Shown piece by piece: positions 1 to 7,416 of a stretch of 45,050 nucleotides of DNA; positions within the stretch are counted from its first letter, which is position 1, and each line of letters begins with the position of its first letter. The notes under the pieces were generated by a model that was given only the letters and a program-made list of their open reading frames with translations, was not told where the DNA came from and did not search any database. The translations under genes were made by a program, and so were the position numbers. Source of the DNA: a virus. Location: the IMG/VR virus record IMGVR_UViG_3300045141_000168, positions 1 to 45,050 of that record; one strand, written 5' to 3'.

Positions 1-117
1 GCGAAGGATCTGATCGAGAAGCAGGAGATCGTCGGTCTCGAGCGTTGGGGTGTCGGCATCCCGGTCGGCTACCCACCGGACGGCACCGACAAGGGTGCGA
101 TCGACCGGGTGGAGGAG
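1..117. repeat. Left copy of the terminal near-repeat
   Basis: These 117 bases match 44934-45050 except at positions 45, 57, 63, 75 and 87. All five differences fall on third codon positions of the portal gene and are synonymous (Arg, Gly, Pro, Pro, Thr). The overlap implies that the two window ends join and that the genome is circular or circularly permuted. The mismatches suggest that two sequence variants were merged at the junction. Confidence 0.9.
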
Positions 118-750
118 ATCCTGGTCGACATCCGCGGCGGCGAGCACTCGTACATCGCGTCGCCGGGTCCGAAGCAGACGACGGCGATGCCCGGCTATGT
201 ATGGGAGATCATCGGCCCGTCGGGGACACCACCGAACTTCTCGGAGGCGATCAACCGTCACCGCGGCGACATCAAGGCCGCCGTCCTCGCAAGGTTCGCC
301 GAGCTCGGCCACTCGAGCGTCGGCGCCCGCGCGACCGGGGACATTCAGGCAGTCGTCTGGTTCGCCGCCCTCCACGCGATCGGCAGCTACATCACCGAAG
401 CGCACGCCCCCGTCATCAAGGGACTGATCGACGCGAACTACAGTGGCGTCACCGAGTACCCGACGCTGCAGGCGCAGGACATCGAGGTCCGCAACCTGGT
501 CGAGTATGCGACGGCGATCTCGCAGTTGATCGCGTCGGGTGCGGTCACGAACACGCCTGGTACGGAGGCTGCGGTTCGCGCCGGCGCCGGTTTGCCTGCG
601 ATGGAAGAGGACGAGGAGCAGCCGACCGAACAGGATCCGTCCGAGACGCCGAGCGAGCCGGAGCAGACGCAGCTCGACCGGCAGCAACAGCCGGGTCCGC
701 CGGCGGGCCCGCCCGGCCAGAACCATCCGCCGTACGGCACCCAACCCTAA
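1..750 (+). CDS. Portal protein, C-terminal part (DUF935 / Mu gp29-like)
   Basis: The frame is open from base 1 without a start and continues the gene that begins at 44226. Joining 44226-44933 to 1-750 gives 485 residues, a normal portal length. The portal forms the dodecameric ring at one capsid vertex through which DNA is packaged and to which the tail attaches. The visible part covers the end of the core fold and a low-complexity tail from about base 600, rich in Glu, Pro and Gln, as often seen at portal C termini. Assignment to the Mu gp29-like DUF935 family rests on the N-terminal half near the window end and on the MuF-like gene downstream. The next gene starts 14 bases after the stop. 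Confidence 0.85.
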   Translation, partial: AKDLIEKQEIVGLERWGVGIPVGYPPDGTDKGAIDRVEEILVDIRGGEHSYIASPGPKQTTAMPGYVWEIIGPSGTPPNFSEAINRHRGDIKAAVLARFAELGHSSVGARATGDIQAVVWFAALHAIGSYITEAHAPVIKGLIDANYSGVTEYPTLQAQDIEVRNLVEYATAISQLIASGAVTNTPGTEAAVRAGAGLPAMEEDEEQPTEQDPSETPSEPEQTQLDRQQQPGPPAGPPGQNHPPYGTQP

Positions 751-764
751 GAGGGGACCACCCC

Positions 765-1928
765 ATGCGCCGACCCGTCCTACTCGGGCTAGCCGCCGCC
801 GTCTTCCTGGCTGGCGTTCTGGCTGCTGTGGCGCTCGCCTCGACCGGCACCGCGACGGTCTGCGCGACGAGTCCCGTCCAGACGATCAGCGCGAACGGTG
901 TGAAGGTGGGGACGATCTCGCCGAAGGTCGCGTGTATCACGGCGACGTACATGATTCCGACGGTCACGAACACGGTGACGCAGACGGTGACGGTGACGCA
1001 GCCCGGTACGACTACCACTCCCCCGCCGAGCGGCTGCTTTCAGTCCCCCGGTTCGTGCGGCTATCCCGATCCGGCCTTCCATAACGTCGGGGTCCCGCAG
1101 GGAACGAACTTGACGCCGAGCGGCAGCATCACCGTGACCACACCCGGAGCCGTCATCGATGGACTAGATGTCAGCGGCGGGATCAACGTCCAGGCGAACA
1201 ACGTGACGATCAAGAACACAAGGGTCAACTGCACCACATGTGCGCCGGGCGATTCGGCAGTCCTGATAGGGCGCGGGTTCAGCGGTCTAGCTATCCAGAA
1301 CTCGGAGGTGTCCGGTGGCAGCATCGATGACTTCGGTTCAGGAGATTCGAGCACGACAACGCTCGATCACGTCTATGTCCATGACTGCGGCGAGTGTGTC
1401 CACTACATGAACACGATCACCGACAGCTACATCGTCTCCTGTTACTGCGTCGTGGCAGGCGCTCACTATGAGCCGGTGTTCACCGACAAGGACTTCATGA
1501 ACGTTCAGCATTCGGTGCTGCTGAACCCGCACATCCAGACGGCCGCGCTGATGGCCGGCAAGAGCTCCGGCCCGTGCTCGATTCATCTGAGCGTGACCAA
1601 TAGCCTGCTTGCTGGCGGCGGATTCGTGATCTACCCCTGCGCCAACACCTCGAGCGCCGGTACGAGCGTCGTCACGTTCACGGGAAACCGCTTCGCCCGC
1701 TGTACCGAGACGCCGACTACGCAGAACGGCGCGAACATTTGCACGGGCTTCCCGTTCGTCGATCATGGCAGCGATAGCTTCATGGCGCAGAACGGCACGG
1801 ACGGCCAGGGCTATTTCCCGAGCGGCGGCCAGTTCGGTTTCTCCGCCTACATCTATTGCGGGCAGACGACCTGGACGGGCAACATCTGGGATGACAACGG
1901 GGCAGCCGTGAGTTGTGACGGGACATAG
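765..1928 (+). CDS. Exported beta-helix protein with Cys-pair and Thr-rich linker
   Basis: ATG at 765 lies seven to nine bases after a GAGGGGA ribosome site. The protein (387 aa) starts with a clear Sec signal peptide (Arg-Arg, then a Leu/Ala-rich core to about residue 27). A roughly 40-residue segment with two cysteines (CAT...VAC) follows, then a Val/Thr repeat (TVTNTVTQTVTVTQ) and a TTTTPPP linker. From about residue 110 there are short beta-rungs (AVIDGLDVSGGINVQANNV) typical of right-handed parallel beta-helix/pectate-lyase-like folds, with many cysteines near the end. Function is unknown; polysaccharide binding or cleavage at the host envelope is an inference. A signal peptide is unusual for a virion fibre, so it may be made as a secreted protein. 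A paralogue with the same layout lies at 25378. Confidence 0.7.
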   Translation: MRRPVLLGLAAAVFLAGVLAAVALASTGTATVCATSPVQTISANGVKVGTISPKVACITATYMIPTVTNTVTQTVTVTQPGTTTTPPPSGCFQSPGSCGYPDPAFHNVGVPQGTNLTPSGSITVTTPGAVIDGLDVSGGINVQANNVTIKNTRVNCTTCAPGDSAVLIGRGFSGLAIQNSEVSGGSIDDFGSGDSSTTTLDHVYVHDCGECVHYMNTITDSYIVSCYCVVAGAHYEPVFTDKDFMNVQHSVLLNPHIQTAALMAGKSSGPCSIHLSVTNSLLAGGGFVIYPCANTSSAGTSVVTFTGNRFARCTETPTTQNGANICTGFPFVDHGSDSFMAQNGTDGQGYFPSGGQFGFSAYIYCGQTTWTGNIWDDNGAAVSCDGT

Positions 1929-2540
1929 GTGGCGACTGCCTCCGACAACTTCAACCGGGCGAACGAGACTCCGCTCGCCGGTAACTGGACGTGCTTCATC
2001 AATACGTGGAACCTCGCCGGAAACATTGCCGTTGCGGCGAGCGGCGCGGTTGACGCCGATGCGGTCTACAACGCGATAACACCCGCCGACGATCAGTTCT
2101 CGCAAGCGGACCTGACCGTTAGCGGTACGAACGGCAGCGATCAGGGAGTCGGGCTGCTGCTGCGAACCGACGGTGCTGCTTCCCCGACGCACTACCGCAT
2201 CGTCGTCGACCATGCCGCAACGAACAATGTCGCCATCGACCGCTTTAACGTCGGAGTGTTCGCGAGCCTGAAGACCGTCACGCAAGCGTGGACCGACGCC
2301 GATACCTGGCGCGTCGAGATCACCGGCTTCATCATCACCATCAAGCGCAACGGTGCGACGGTCACAACGTTCGATGACTCGGCCTCCGGCTCGAAGATCG
2401 CGTCAGGGAAAGTCGGCATCTGCTTCTCGTCCACCGAAACGTCGGCCTCGCTCGATAACTGGTCGGGCGGTGACCTGGCTGCGCCCATTGGACTGCACCC
2501 GTTCGAGCCAATCCCGTTCGTTTCCCCACGAAGGATGTGA
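1929..2540 (+). CDS. Jelly-roll (concanavalin-like) structural or sugar-binding protein
   Basis: GTG at 1929 directly follows the preceding TAG. The 203 aa protein opens with DNFNRANETPLAGNW, the signature of LamG/concanavalin-like jelly-roll domains found in phage appendage and secreted carbohydrate-binding proteins. Alternating beta strands continue to about residue 185 (LLLRTDG, YRIVVDH, WRVEITG, LDNWSGG). The last 20 residues are proline-rich. It has no signal peptide, unlike its upstream neighbour. A role as virion-surface adhesin is inferred from fold and position in the 765-5288 cassette. Confidence 0.65.
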   Translation: MATASDNFNRANETPLAGNWTCFINTWNLAGNIAVAASGAVDADAVYNAITPADDQFSQADLTVSGTNGSDQGVGLLLRTDGAASPTHYRIVVDHAATNNVAIDRFNVGVFASLKTVTQAWTDADTWRVEITGFIITIKRNGATVTTFDDSASGSKIASGKVGICFSSTETSASLDNWSGGDLAAPIGLHPFEPIPFVSPRRM

Positions 2541-2543
2541 CTG

Positions 2544-3101
2544 ATGGCGAGGCAGTACCTCCAGGATGGCGGTCTACTCACCGAGCCGGCGATCACCGAC
2601 CCGCTCGCAGCCAACGTCACGACGACGATCGTCAACATCGTTTCCAACTCGCTGCGCTACTTCGTGATCCCCGCCTACGACCCGCGGCCAGGCAAGGTCT
2701 ACGTGGTTGAGGCGGGTGGACTCATCACGACCGCCGCGACCGGGGCGTTGACTATCAGCCCGTTCATCAGCACGACGAGCGGCACGACCGGGACGAACCT
2801 TGGCGCATCAGTCGCCCAAACCGTTCCGGTGTCGTCGCTGTCCGGGCCGTGGTGGATGCGTTTCGTTCTGACGGTGTTGACGACGGGCGATCCGGGCGGC
2901 TCGAACGCGACGATCAAGGGGACCGGCGTCTTCCAGTCCGGTGGTGTCGCCGCGACAGCGAACAGCGGCCTTGACCTGACGTTCGGCGGCACGTCGGCTG
3001 TGTTCGATCATTCCGTCAACCAGACGTTGAACATCTGCAAGACCCTGAGCGTCGCCGGCTCATGGACGACTCAGTGGGCTCTCTTCTACGCGATGAACTG
3101 A
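2544..3101 (+). CDS. Probable virion surface protein, beta-rich
   Basis: ATG at 2544 follows the previous stop by three bases, with AAGGATG upstream. The protein has 185 aa, no signal peptide and a strongly beta-rich, Thr/Ser/Gly-rich composition. Its opening MARQYLQDGGLLTEPAITDPL resembles a short virion-attachment segment, and the end (WTTQWALFYAMN) resembles the final strand of a jelly-roll. I do not recognise a named family. Its place among fibre-like genes suggests an appendage or decoration protein. Confidence 0.55.
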   Translation: MARQYLQDGGLLTEPAITDPLAANVTTTIVNIVSNSLRYFVIPAYDPRPGKVYVVEAGGLITTAATGALTISPFISTTSGTTGTNLGASVAQTVPVSSLSGPWWMRFVLTVLTTGDPGGSNATIKGTGVFQSGGVAATANSGLDLTFGGTSAVFDHSVNQTLNICKTLSVAGSWTTQWALFYAMN

Positions 3102-3109
3102 GGCCCTAG

Positions 3110-4291
3110 ATGCCCATGTTCCTGCCGGGGCCGGGGCCGCTAGTCCTCGTTCGGGAGCAGTCGTTCGCGCCGACTGCCATCGCGGTTACGACGGTCGATG
3201 TCGCCGGGAACGGGATCGCTTCTGCTCAGGCGTTCGGGATCGCCGACGTCCAGTTCGTCGTCAAACCAGTCGCGATTGCTTCAGCTGAAGCGTTCGGGAC
3301 GACGCGCGTCGTTCGGATCATCCGCAACGCAGGCGCGATCGCGACGGCCGAGGCATTCGGCGTCACCCATGTCCAGTTTGTCGTTCGCCCGGTCGCGATC
3401 GGCTCGAGCGAAGCCTTCGGCGTCACCCACGTCCTTTTCGTGGTCAAGCCGATCGGCATCACTAGCGGCGAAGCGTTCGGAACCACGCGCGTTCTCTCGC
3501 CGCAGTACATCTCGATCGCGGGCAAAATCGCGAGCGCCGAAGTCTTTGGAACTACGCATGTCCTGTTCGTCGTTCGCGGCATCGGCATCGCGAGCTCGGA
3601 AGCATTCGGGACCCCGAAGCTCGTCACCAGCATCATCCGCAGCGCGGGAGCGATTGCGAGTGCGGAAGCCTTTGGTACGACGCATGTCCGGTTTGTCGTC
3701 GGTTCGATCGGGATCACGTCTCGGGAAGCATTCGGGACGCCGCAGGTCTCGACCGGCGTCTACTTCGTTACGGGAGTCGGCGCTATCCCTTCGGCCGAGT
3801 CGTTCGGCCTCACGCACGTCCTCTTCGTCGTCCGTGGGATCGGAGTCAGCTCAGCGCAAGCCTTCGGGTCACCCTCCCTGCCAAGGCTGCTGCAGCGAGC
3901 AGGCACAGTCGGCTCGGCCGAGGCGTTCGGCACAACGCGAGTCCGCTTCGTTGTCGGCAGCATTGGTATCGCGAGCCGTGAGGCGTTCGGGACACCGACG
4001 AAGAACCCGCAGGTCATCTTCGTCCATCCGGGGATCAGCTCCACTGAGGCGTTCGGGATCGCAACGGTCTTCGACGCGACCGTCCAGACGGCCTCGGCGT
4101 ACGGCAAGGTGTTCCTCAGCGACGTAGCCGTCTTCGCCGTGACCCTCATCGACACAGCCGGATACGGCGCCAGCGCCGATGGCGCACCCGTCTTCGGCCA
4201 AGGCGTCGACGACGCGCTCGTCTACACCGAACGCACCTCGGACGCACTCGCCTACGCCGGAGCGATCGACGACATACCGGGAGGTCACTGA
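3110..4291 (+). CDS. AFG-repeat virion protein
   Basis: The protein has 393 aa built from about 14 repeats with the core (S/A)-x-E-A-F-G-(T/V)-x-x-V. They are mostly spaced 20-30 residues apart and separated by strands such as HVLFVVRGIGIAS. The repeats run from about residue 40 to 315. The last 75 residues diverge into Tyr/Ala-rich sequence (TASAYGKV, AGYGASADGA, DALVYTERT). This repeat type occurs in phage and metagenomic tail proteins and probably forms a regular beta-rod. The stop TGA shares a base with the next ATG (TGATG), indicating translational coupling. Function as a tail or head fibre shaft is inferred. Confidence 0.6.
   Translation: MPMFLPGPGPLVLVREQSFAPTAIAVTTVDVAGNGIASAQAFGIADVQFVVKPVAIASAEAFGTTRVVRIIRNAGAIATAEAFGVTHVQFVVRPVAIGSSEAFGVTHVLFVVKPIGITSGEAFGTTRVLSPQYISIAGKIASAEVFGTTHVLFVVRGIGIASSEAFGTPKLVTSIIRSAGAIASAEAFGTTHVRFVVGSIGITSREAFGTPQVSTGVYFVTGVGAIPSAESFGLTHVLFVVRGIGVSSAQAFGSPSLPRLLQRAGTVGSAEAFGTTRVRFVVGSIGIASREAFGTPTKNPQVIFVHPGISSTEAFGIATVFDATVQTASAYGKVFLSDVAVFAVTLIDTAGYGASADGAPVFGQGVDDALVYTERTSDALAYAGAIDDIPGGH
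3226..4051 (+). repeat. Coding tandem array of AFG repeats
   Basis: About 14 degenerate coding repeats centred on GAAGCNTTCGGNAC or GAGGCNTTCGGNAC. The protein core is more conserved than the DNA, and spacing alternates between longer and shorter units, so the array is old and maintained by selection on the protein. Confidence 0.7.
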
Positions 4292-4602
4292 TGGCGACAT
4301 CGATCGGCCTCTACGACGTCGGCGACATGATCCGGCTCCGCGCCACCTTCGTCTCAACCGACCTCATCACCCCAGCTGACCCGTCGACGATGATCTTCCG
4401 CATCCAGAGCCCCGCCACCGCGGTCGCCTGCTACGCCTTCGGCGTCGCCGCAGCCTCCGTGGCAAGGGCCGGCGTCGGCGCGTACTACAAAGACATCACC
4501 CCCGACGTGTACGGCCAGTGGGTCTACAACGCCCTGGCAACTGGCGGTGTCCAGGCGGTCGACGAGTGGACGTTCACGGTCAAGCACTCAGCCTTCATCT
4601 AG
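4291..4602 (+). CDS. Small Ig-like virion protein
   Basis: The start overlaps the previous stop by one base. The 103 aa product has the pattern of a single Ig-like beta sandwich: YDVGDMIRLRATF at the start, a central FRIQSPA strand, and YYKDITPDVYGQWVYNALATG followed by WTFTVKHSAF. Such domains are frequent accessory modules in phage heads and tails. No enzyme motif is visible. Its place after the repeat protein suggests a structural partner. Confidence 0.55.
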   Translation: MATSIGLYDVGDMIRLRATFVSTDLITPADPSTMIFRIQSPATAVACYAFGVAAASVARAGVGAYYKDITPDVYGQWVYNALATGGVQAVDEWTFTVKHSAFI

Positions 4603-4610
4603 GAGCCCGC

Positions 4611-4853
4611 ATGAAAGTTCTCGCGATCAGAACCCGCGACGGCCACTACCTCGAGTTCGCAACGATCCGCGCCAACCTCGACGACGGCAGCGAGATCGCA
4701 GTCGACCTCAGCCAAGCCGTCTTCGTCGAGATCCTCGAGGTCGGCGTGCCGGAGCCGCTACGCCAATTCGACGACTGCAAGGGGCCTGTGCCGCACGCGA
4801 TCAACGGTGCCGGCGGAATCAAATCCGAAGAAGTGGTCAAAGGGATCGGCTAA
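4611..4853 (+). CDS. Hypothetical 80 aa protein
   Basis: ATG at 4611 was chosen because TAGGAGCCCGC immediately precedes it; longer in-frame versions would overlap the previous gene without such a site. The product is acidic in the middle (NLDDGSEIAVDLSQ), with a beta-strand opening (MKVLAIRTRDGHYLEFATI). I recognise no family. It lies in the structural cassette between the Ig-like and the 140 aa virion-like protein. Confidence 0.5.
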   Translation: MKVLAIRTRDGHYLEFATIRANLDDGSEIAVDLSQAVFVEILEVGVPEPLRQFDDCKGPVPHAINGAGGIKSEEVVKGIG

Positions 4854-4865
4854 TAGGAGGCCGCA

Positions 4866-5288
4866 ATGGCGAACGGCTTGTTCGACTCAGGACGACAGGG
4901 CTTCCTCACCGCTTCGATGGGATGGCTCGCCGGTTCTGTACCGGGGACCTGGGTCATTTACATCATGGGGAGCCAACCCCAGAACCTCACCACCAACGTT
5001 TTCCTCTCAGACATCCCGAATACGGTCTGGCGAGCACGCGGCACCTACCTCACCACGAAGGGCGTCGCTGCAGGCGTCGCCTCCGCCGCGAACACGCTCG
5101 TCCCGGCCGTCGGCTCGTCCGGCTCCGCGACCGCCGTCTACCTCGTCGCCGTCAACGAGACGGGCGCCTCCCAGACATCGCTGCTCGGCTTCTCGATCGA
5201 CACAGCGACGGGCCTCCCGTTCCTGCCGAACGGTGGCGATGTCCAGATCAACTGGGATACCGGCGCGAACATGATCTTCAAATTATGA
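4866..5288 (+). CDS. Hypothetical virion protein, 140 aa
   Basis: TAGGAGGCCGCA precedes the ATG. The product is rich in small and hydrophobic residues (GWLAGSVPGTWVIYIMG, later NTLVPAVGSSGSATAVYLVAV) and ends in GGDVQINWDTGANMIFKL, a typical closing beta strand of small phage structural proteins that sit beside capsid or tail genes. There is no signal peptide. Specific role unknown. Confidence 0.55.
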   Translation: MANGLFDSGRQGFLTASMGWLAGSVPGTWVIYIMGSQPQNLTTNVFLSDIPNTVWRARGTYLTTKGVAAGVASAANTLVPAVGSSGSATAVYLVAVNETGASQTSLLGFSIDTATGLPFLPNGGDVQINWDTGANMIFKL

Positions 5289-5291
5289 TTT

Positions 5292-5300
5292 CTGGTAGTA
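5292..5300 (+). promoter_or_regulatory. Candidate extended -10 element before the HNH gene
   Basis: A TGG-TAGTAT extended -10-like motif lies in a short AT-rich patch between the stop of the previous gene and the GTG at 5308. The seven-base distance from the motif to the GTG would give a leaderless or near-leaderless transcript. No good -35 is seen, so this is tentative. Confidence 0.3.
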
Positions 5301-5307
5301 TCCCAGT

Positions 5308-5751
5308 GTGGCAAGCAAGGCGAAGCCGGAGCAGCGCAAGACGATCAGCGTCATCTGTCCGGTCTGTGGCGATCCGTTTGAGCAGCGCAAGGATGGACGC
5401 CCGAAGACGTGCTCGAAGTCATGCTCGCTGACTAAGCACTACCGCAGCGGACTTCGTCGCGAGGAATGGAAGCGGCGAGAACGATTGCCGCGTATCAAGC
5501 AGAGCGCGGGCTACATCTGGGCCTATGCCCCGGATCATCCGAACGCTCGCATCGGCGGTCTCTACGTCCTTGAACATCGACTCGTGATGGAGAAAGAACT
5601 CGGACGGTTACTTGGGCCGCATGAGCGGATTCATCACAAGAACGGCAACCGCTCGGACAACCGGATAGAGAATCTCGAGTTGTTCGTCGGAGGCCATACA
5701 CAGGGCGCATCCGAGAAGCATTGTCCGACCTGCACTTGCTTCGATCACTAG
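5308..5751 (+). CDS. HNH endonuclease, probable homing type
   Basis: GTG start, 147 aa. The N-terminal 40 residues hold a zinc finger (CPVCGDPFEQ...CSKSC). Residues 70-132 form an HNH_3-type nuclease: EHRLVMEKELGRLLGPHERI, then HHKNGNRSDNRIENLEL, giving the metal-binding His and Asn. A final zinc knuckle HCPTC is present. Free-standing HNH nucleases of this kind cut DNA and promote their own spread between phage genomes. It interrupts the row of structural genes and lacks the usual ribosome site, in keeping with an independent invader. Confidence 0.8.
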   Translation: MASKAKPEQRKTISVICPVCGDPFEQRKDGRPKTCSKSCSLTKHYRSGLRREEWKRRERLPRIKQSAGYIWAYAPDHPNARIGGLYVLEHRLVMEKELGRLLGPHERIHHKNGNRSDNRIENLELFVGGHTQGASEKHCPTCTCFDH

Positions 5752-5758
5752 GAGCCTC

Positions 5759-6379
5759 ATGCCTCTTCCGGAGCCGCACGTCATTGGCTTTCCGGGCGGC
5801 CACGATCTGCTCTTGCGAACCGGACCGTTCGACGACATTCGTGACGTCATCACAGCGGCACCGAACTGGGGCGGCCACGGCTACGCGACGAGCGACATCT
5901 TCACCGTCCGCCACAAGCTGATCCGCGAGCTCGATCCGCAACCTCAATCGGTGTTCGAGTTCGGGTCGCTGCTCGGCTACTTCCTGCTCACAGCGGTGGA
6001 CGCTGCTCCGTCGATCGGGCGTGTCGGCTGGATCGACCTCGAGGTGGACGTACCCGAGTCGAACCGGCTCTGCCTCGAGAACCTGAACGACTACGGACGG
6101 AAACGCAACCATGGCTTCTCGACATGGTGCGGCACTCAGACGCGCCAATGTCTCGAGTTCAGCAACGCCGATCTCATCCAGGTCGACGGTGCGCACAGCT
6201 ACCCGGACTGCCTTACGGATCTCGTCTGGGCGATGGAGTTGGGACCATCCGTGGTCTTCGTCGACGACTACGCCGCGATCAACGATGTGAAGCGCGCAAC
6301 CGACGAGTTCGCAGCCTGGCAAGGAGTCGAAGTCGAGTACCACGAGACCGTCAACGGGCTAGCTGTCCTGCGATTTTGA
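5759..6379 (+). CDS. SAM-dependent methyltransferase (Methyltransf_24-like)
   Basis: AGGAGCCTC precedes the ATG. The 206 aa product has motif I as SVFEFGSLLGYFLL (about residue 64), the acidic post-I loop WIDLEVDVPES, and the family signature LIQVDGAHSYPDCLTDL (about 138) followed by VVFVDDYA (about 164). These match class I methyltransferases of the Methyltransf_24/cephalosporin hydroxylase group, which often act on sugars or small molecules rather than DNA. Substrate unknown. It may share a modification pathway with the glycosyltransferase-methyltransferase fusion at 11052. Confidence 0.7.
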   Translation: MPLPEPHVIGFPGGHDLLLRTGPFDDIRDVITAAPNWGGHGYATSDIFTVRHKLIRELDPQPQSVFEFGSLLGYFLLTAVDAAPSIGRVGWIDLEVDVPESNRLCLENLNDYGRKRNHGFSTWCGTQTRQCLEFSNADLIQVDGAHSYPDCLTDLVWAMELGPSVVFVDDYAAINDVKRATDEFAAWQGVEVEYHETVNGLAVLRF

Positions 6380-6390
6380 AGGAGGCCGAA

Positions 6391-6555
6391 ATGCCGACGA
6401 AGGAAGAACTGGAGACCGCGCTGGAGAAGGCGGAGCGGAAGATCGCGAGGTTGGAGGGGAAGGTGGCGGAGTTGGAGATCGCGGCGGCGGCTATGCAGGC
6501 CCCGGATGATTCGCCTGTCTTCGGGTTGAACGCGGTCCCGTTGGAGCAGCGCTGA
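6391..6555 (+). CDS. Small coiled-coil protein, 54 aa
   Basis: AAGGAGGCCGAA lies just before the ATG. Residues 4-36 form a continuous charged heptad pattern (LETALEKAERKIARLEGKVA) expected to make a coiled coil, followed by a short unstructured tail ending LEQR. The stop overlaps the next ATG (TGATG). Function unknown; oligomerisation or an assembly role is inferred only from sequence. Confidence 0.6.
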   Translation: MPTKEELETALEKAERKIARLEGKVAELEIAAAAMQAPDDSPVFGLNAVPLEQR

Positions 6556-6635
6556 TGCCTAAGCGTCCCGACAAAGGGGGAACGTCGCCGATCGGAACGA
6601 TCGAGCCCATCGGTGAGATTCGCAGGGAGGACTAG
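6555..6635 (+). CDS. Tiny ORF, 26 aa
   Basis: It begins on the overlapping TGATG of the previous gene and ends in TAG directly abutting the ATG at 6636. The peptide MPKRPDKGGTSPIGTIEPIG plus six residues is basic at its start and otherwise disordered. It contains the ribosome site (CAGGGAGGA) of the next gene, so it may mainly serve translational coupling. Confidence 0.45.
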   Translation: MPKRPDKGGTSPIGTIEPIGEIRRED

Positions 6636-6941
6636 ATGGCCGACAGCAGACAGTTTCTCGAGCTTGCCTCGGGCGCGAGCGGAATTTTCACGAAGCTCGC
6701 CTCGATTCCGTCCGGCGCTGACAACGCGATTATCCGTGTTGATGCCGGGACGGTGCGCTTGTCGGAATCGACCGGCTCATGGTTGAACGCCTCCATCGGC
6801 CTCATGTTCGCAAGTCCTGACCAGGCGTTCCGTATCGGCAACGGGATTCCGCTGACTGCGTTCGCGTTCGTGCCGCTCGGTGGCGCGGCAGCCGTCCAAG
6901 TCTCGTACTACTCGTATCACGGCATCGGCCAGTACCTCTAA
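6636..6941 (+). CDS. Hypothetical virion protein, 101 aa
   Basis: AGGGAGGACTAG precedes the ATG. The protein is beta-rich, with repeated short strands (FTKLASIPSG, NAIIRVDAGTVRLSES, AVQVSYYSYHG). Its small size, composition and place before head genes suggest a decoration or accessory virion protein. No family recognised. Confidence 0.5.
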   Translation: MADSRQFLELASGASGIFTKLASIPSGADNAIIRVDAGTVRLSESTGSWLNASIGLMFASPDQAFRIGNGIPLTAFAFVPLGGAAAVQVSYYSYHGIGQYL

Positions 6942-6950
6942 GGAGGAACC

Positions 6951-7031
6951 ATGACATTCACCTTCGCCGACGTGTGTCTGGCCGTCGTCGCGGTCTGCTC
7001 CGTCATCCTGACCATCCACTTCGTTTTCTGA
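6951..7031 (+). CDS. Single-pass membrane peptide, 26 aa
   Basis: A canonical AAGGAGGAACC precedes the ATG. The peptide MTFTFADVCLAVVAVCSVIL continues with TIHFVF and is almost wholly hydrophobic, enough for one membrane span. The stop overlaps the next ATG. Function unknown. The strong ribosome site argues it is translated. Confidence 0.55.
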   Translation: MTFTFADVCLAVVAVCSVILTIHFVF

Positions 7032-7222
7032 TGGGCCTGTTCACTAAGGACGAGCTTGACGTGCTCGACCTGATCGCGTCGAACAAGCGGTTGTCGGATA
7101 CCGACAAGGAGCATCTGCCGGCGTTGAAGGCGAAGCTAGGCACGGTCGGTAACGCGCCGCTGCTCGCGCAGTTCGTCAATCTGACCGGCTGGACGAACCG
7201 GCCGAAGGACTATCCGCAGTGA
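7031..7222 (+). CDS. Hypothetical 63 aa protein
   Basis: The start overlaps the preceding stop (TGATG). The product is a small soluble helical protein: KDELDVLDLIASNKRLSD forms one helix and HLPALKAKLG another, ending NRPKDYPQ. No recognised domain. Its end overlaps the GTG of the next gene. Confidence 0.5.
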   Translation: MGLFTKDELDVLDLIASNKRLSDTDKEHLPALKAKLGTVGNAPLLAQFVNLTGWTNRPKDYPQ

Positions 7223-7416
7223 GCACGACGGCCACCGAAACACCGAGACAGGTGAAGGTCGCGAAGTTCATCCAGATCGCGTCCGGCCAGCCATACGGTC
7301 AGAGCCTGATCATGTTCGCGCTTGACGAGGCTGGCGTGGTTTGGCAGCAGATCGTCGGGAGGGATAACGAGTGGCAGCCGTTGCCGAGCAAGCGTGGACG
7401 CCCCGCGTCCCCCTGA
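7219..7416 (+). CDS. Hypothetical 65 aa protein
   Basis: GTG overlaps the prior stop as GTGA. The peptide carries a small beta unit, VKVAKFIQIASGQ...LIMFALDEAGVVWQQIV, ending in a basic KRGRP tail, resembling small DNA- or protein-binding phage products. The last 46 bases overlap the start of the MuF-like gene in another frame, which is longer than the usual four-base overlap in this genome. Confidence 0.5.
   Translation: MSTTATETPRQVKVAKFIQIASGQPYGQSLIMFALDEAGVVWQQIVGRDNEWQPLPSKRGRPASP

Noticed and set aside
45-764. Upstream extension of the beta-helix gene to base 45
   Set aside because: It overlaps the portal frame entirely, is Arg/Gly-rich nonsense, and ATG 765 has a ribosome site and a signal peptide.
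3226-4051. CRISPR-like array in the repeated region
   Set aside because: Repeats are coding, degenerate at DNA level and lack unique spacers of uniform length.
5278-5300. Complete -35/-10 promoter before the HNH gene
   Set aside because: The only -35-like string (TTCAAA) is too close to the -10, so only an extended -10 is proposed.
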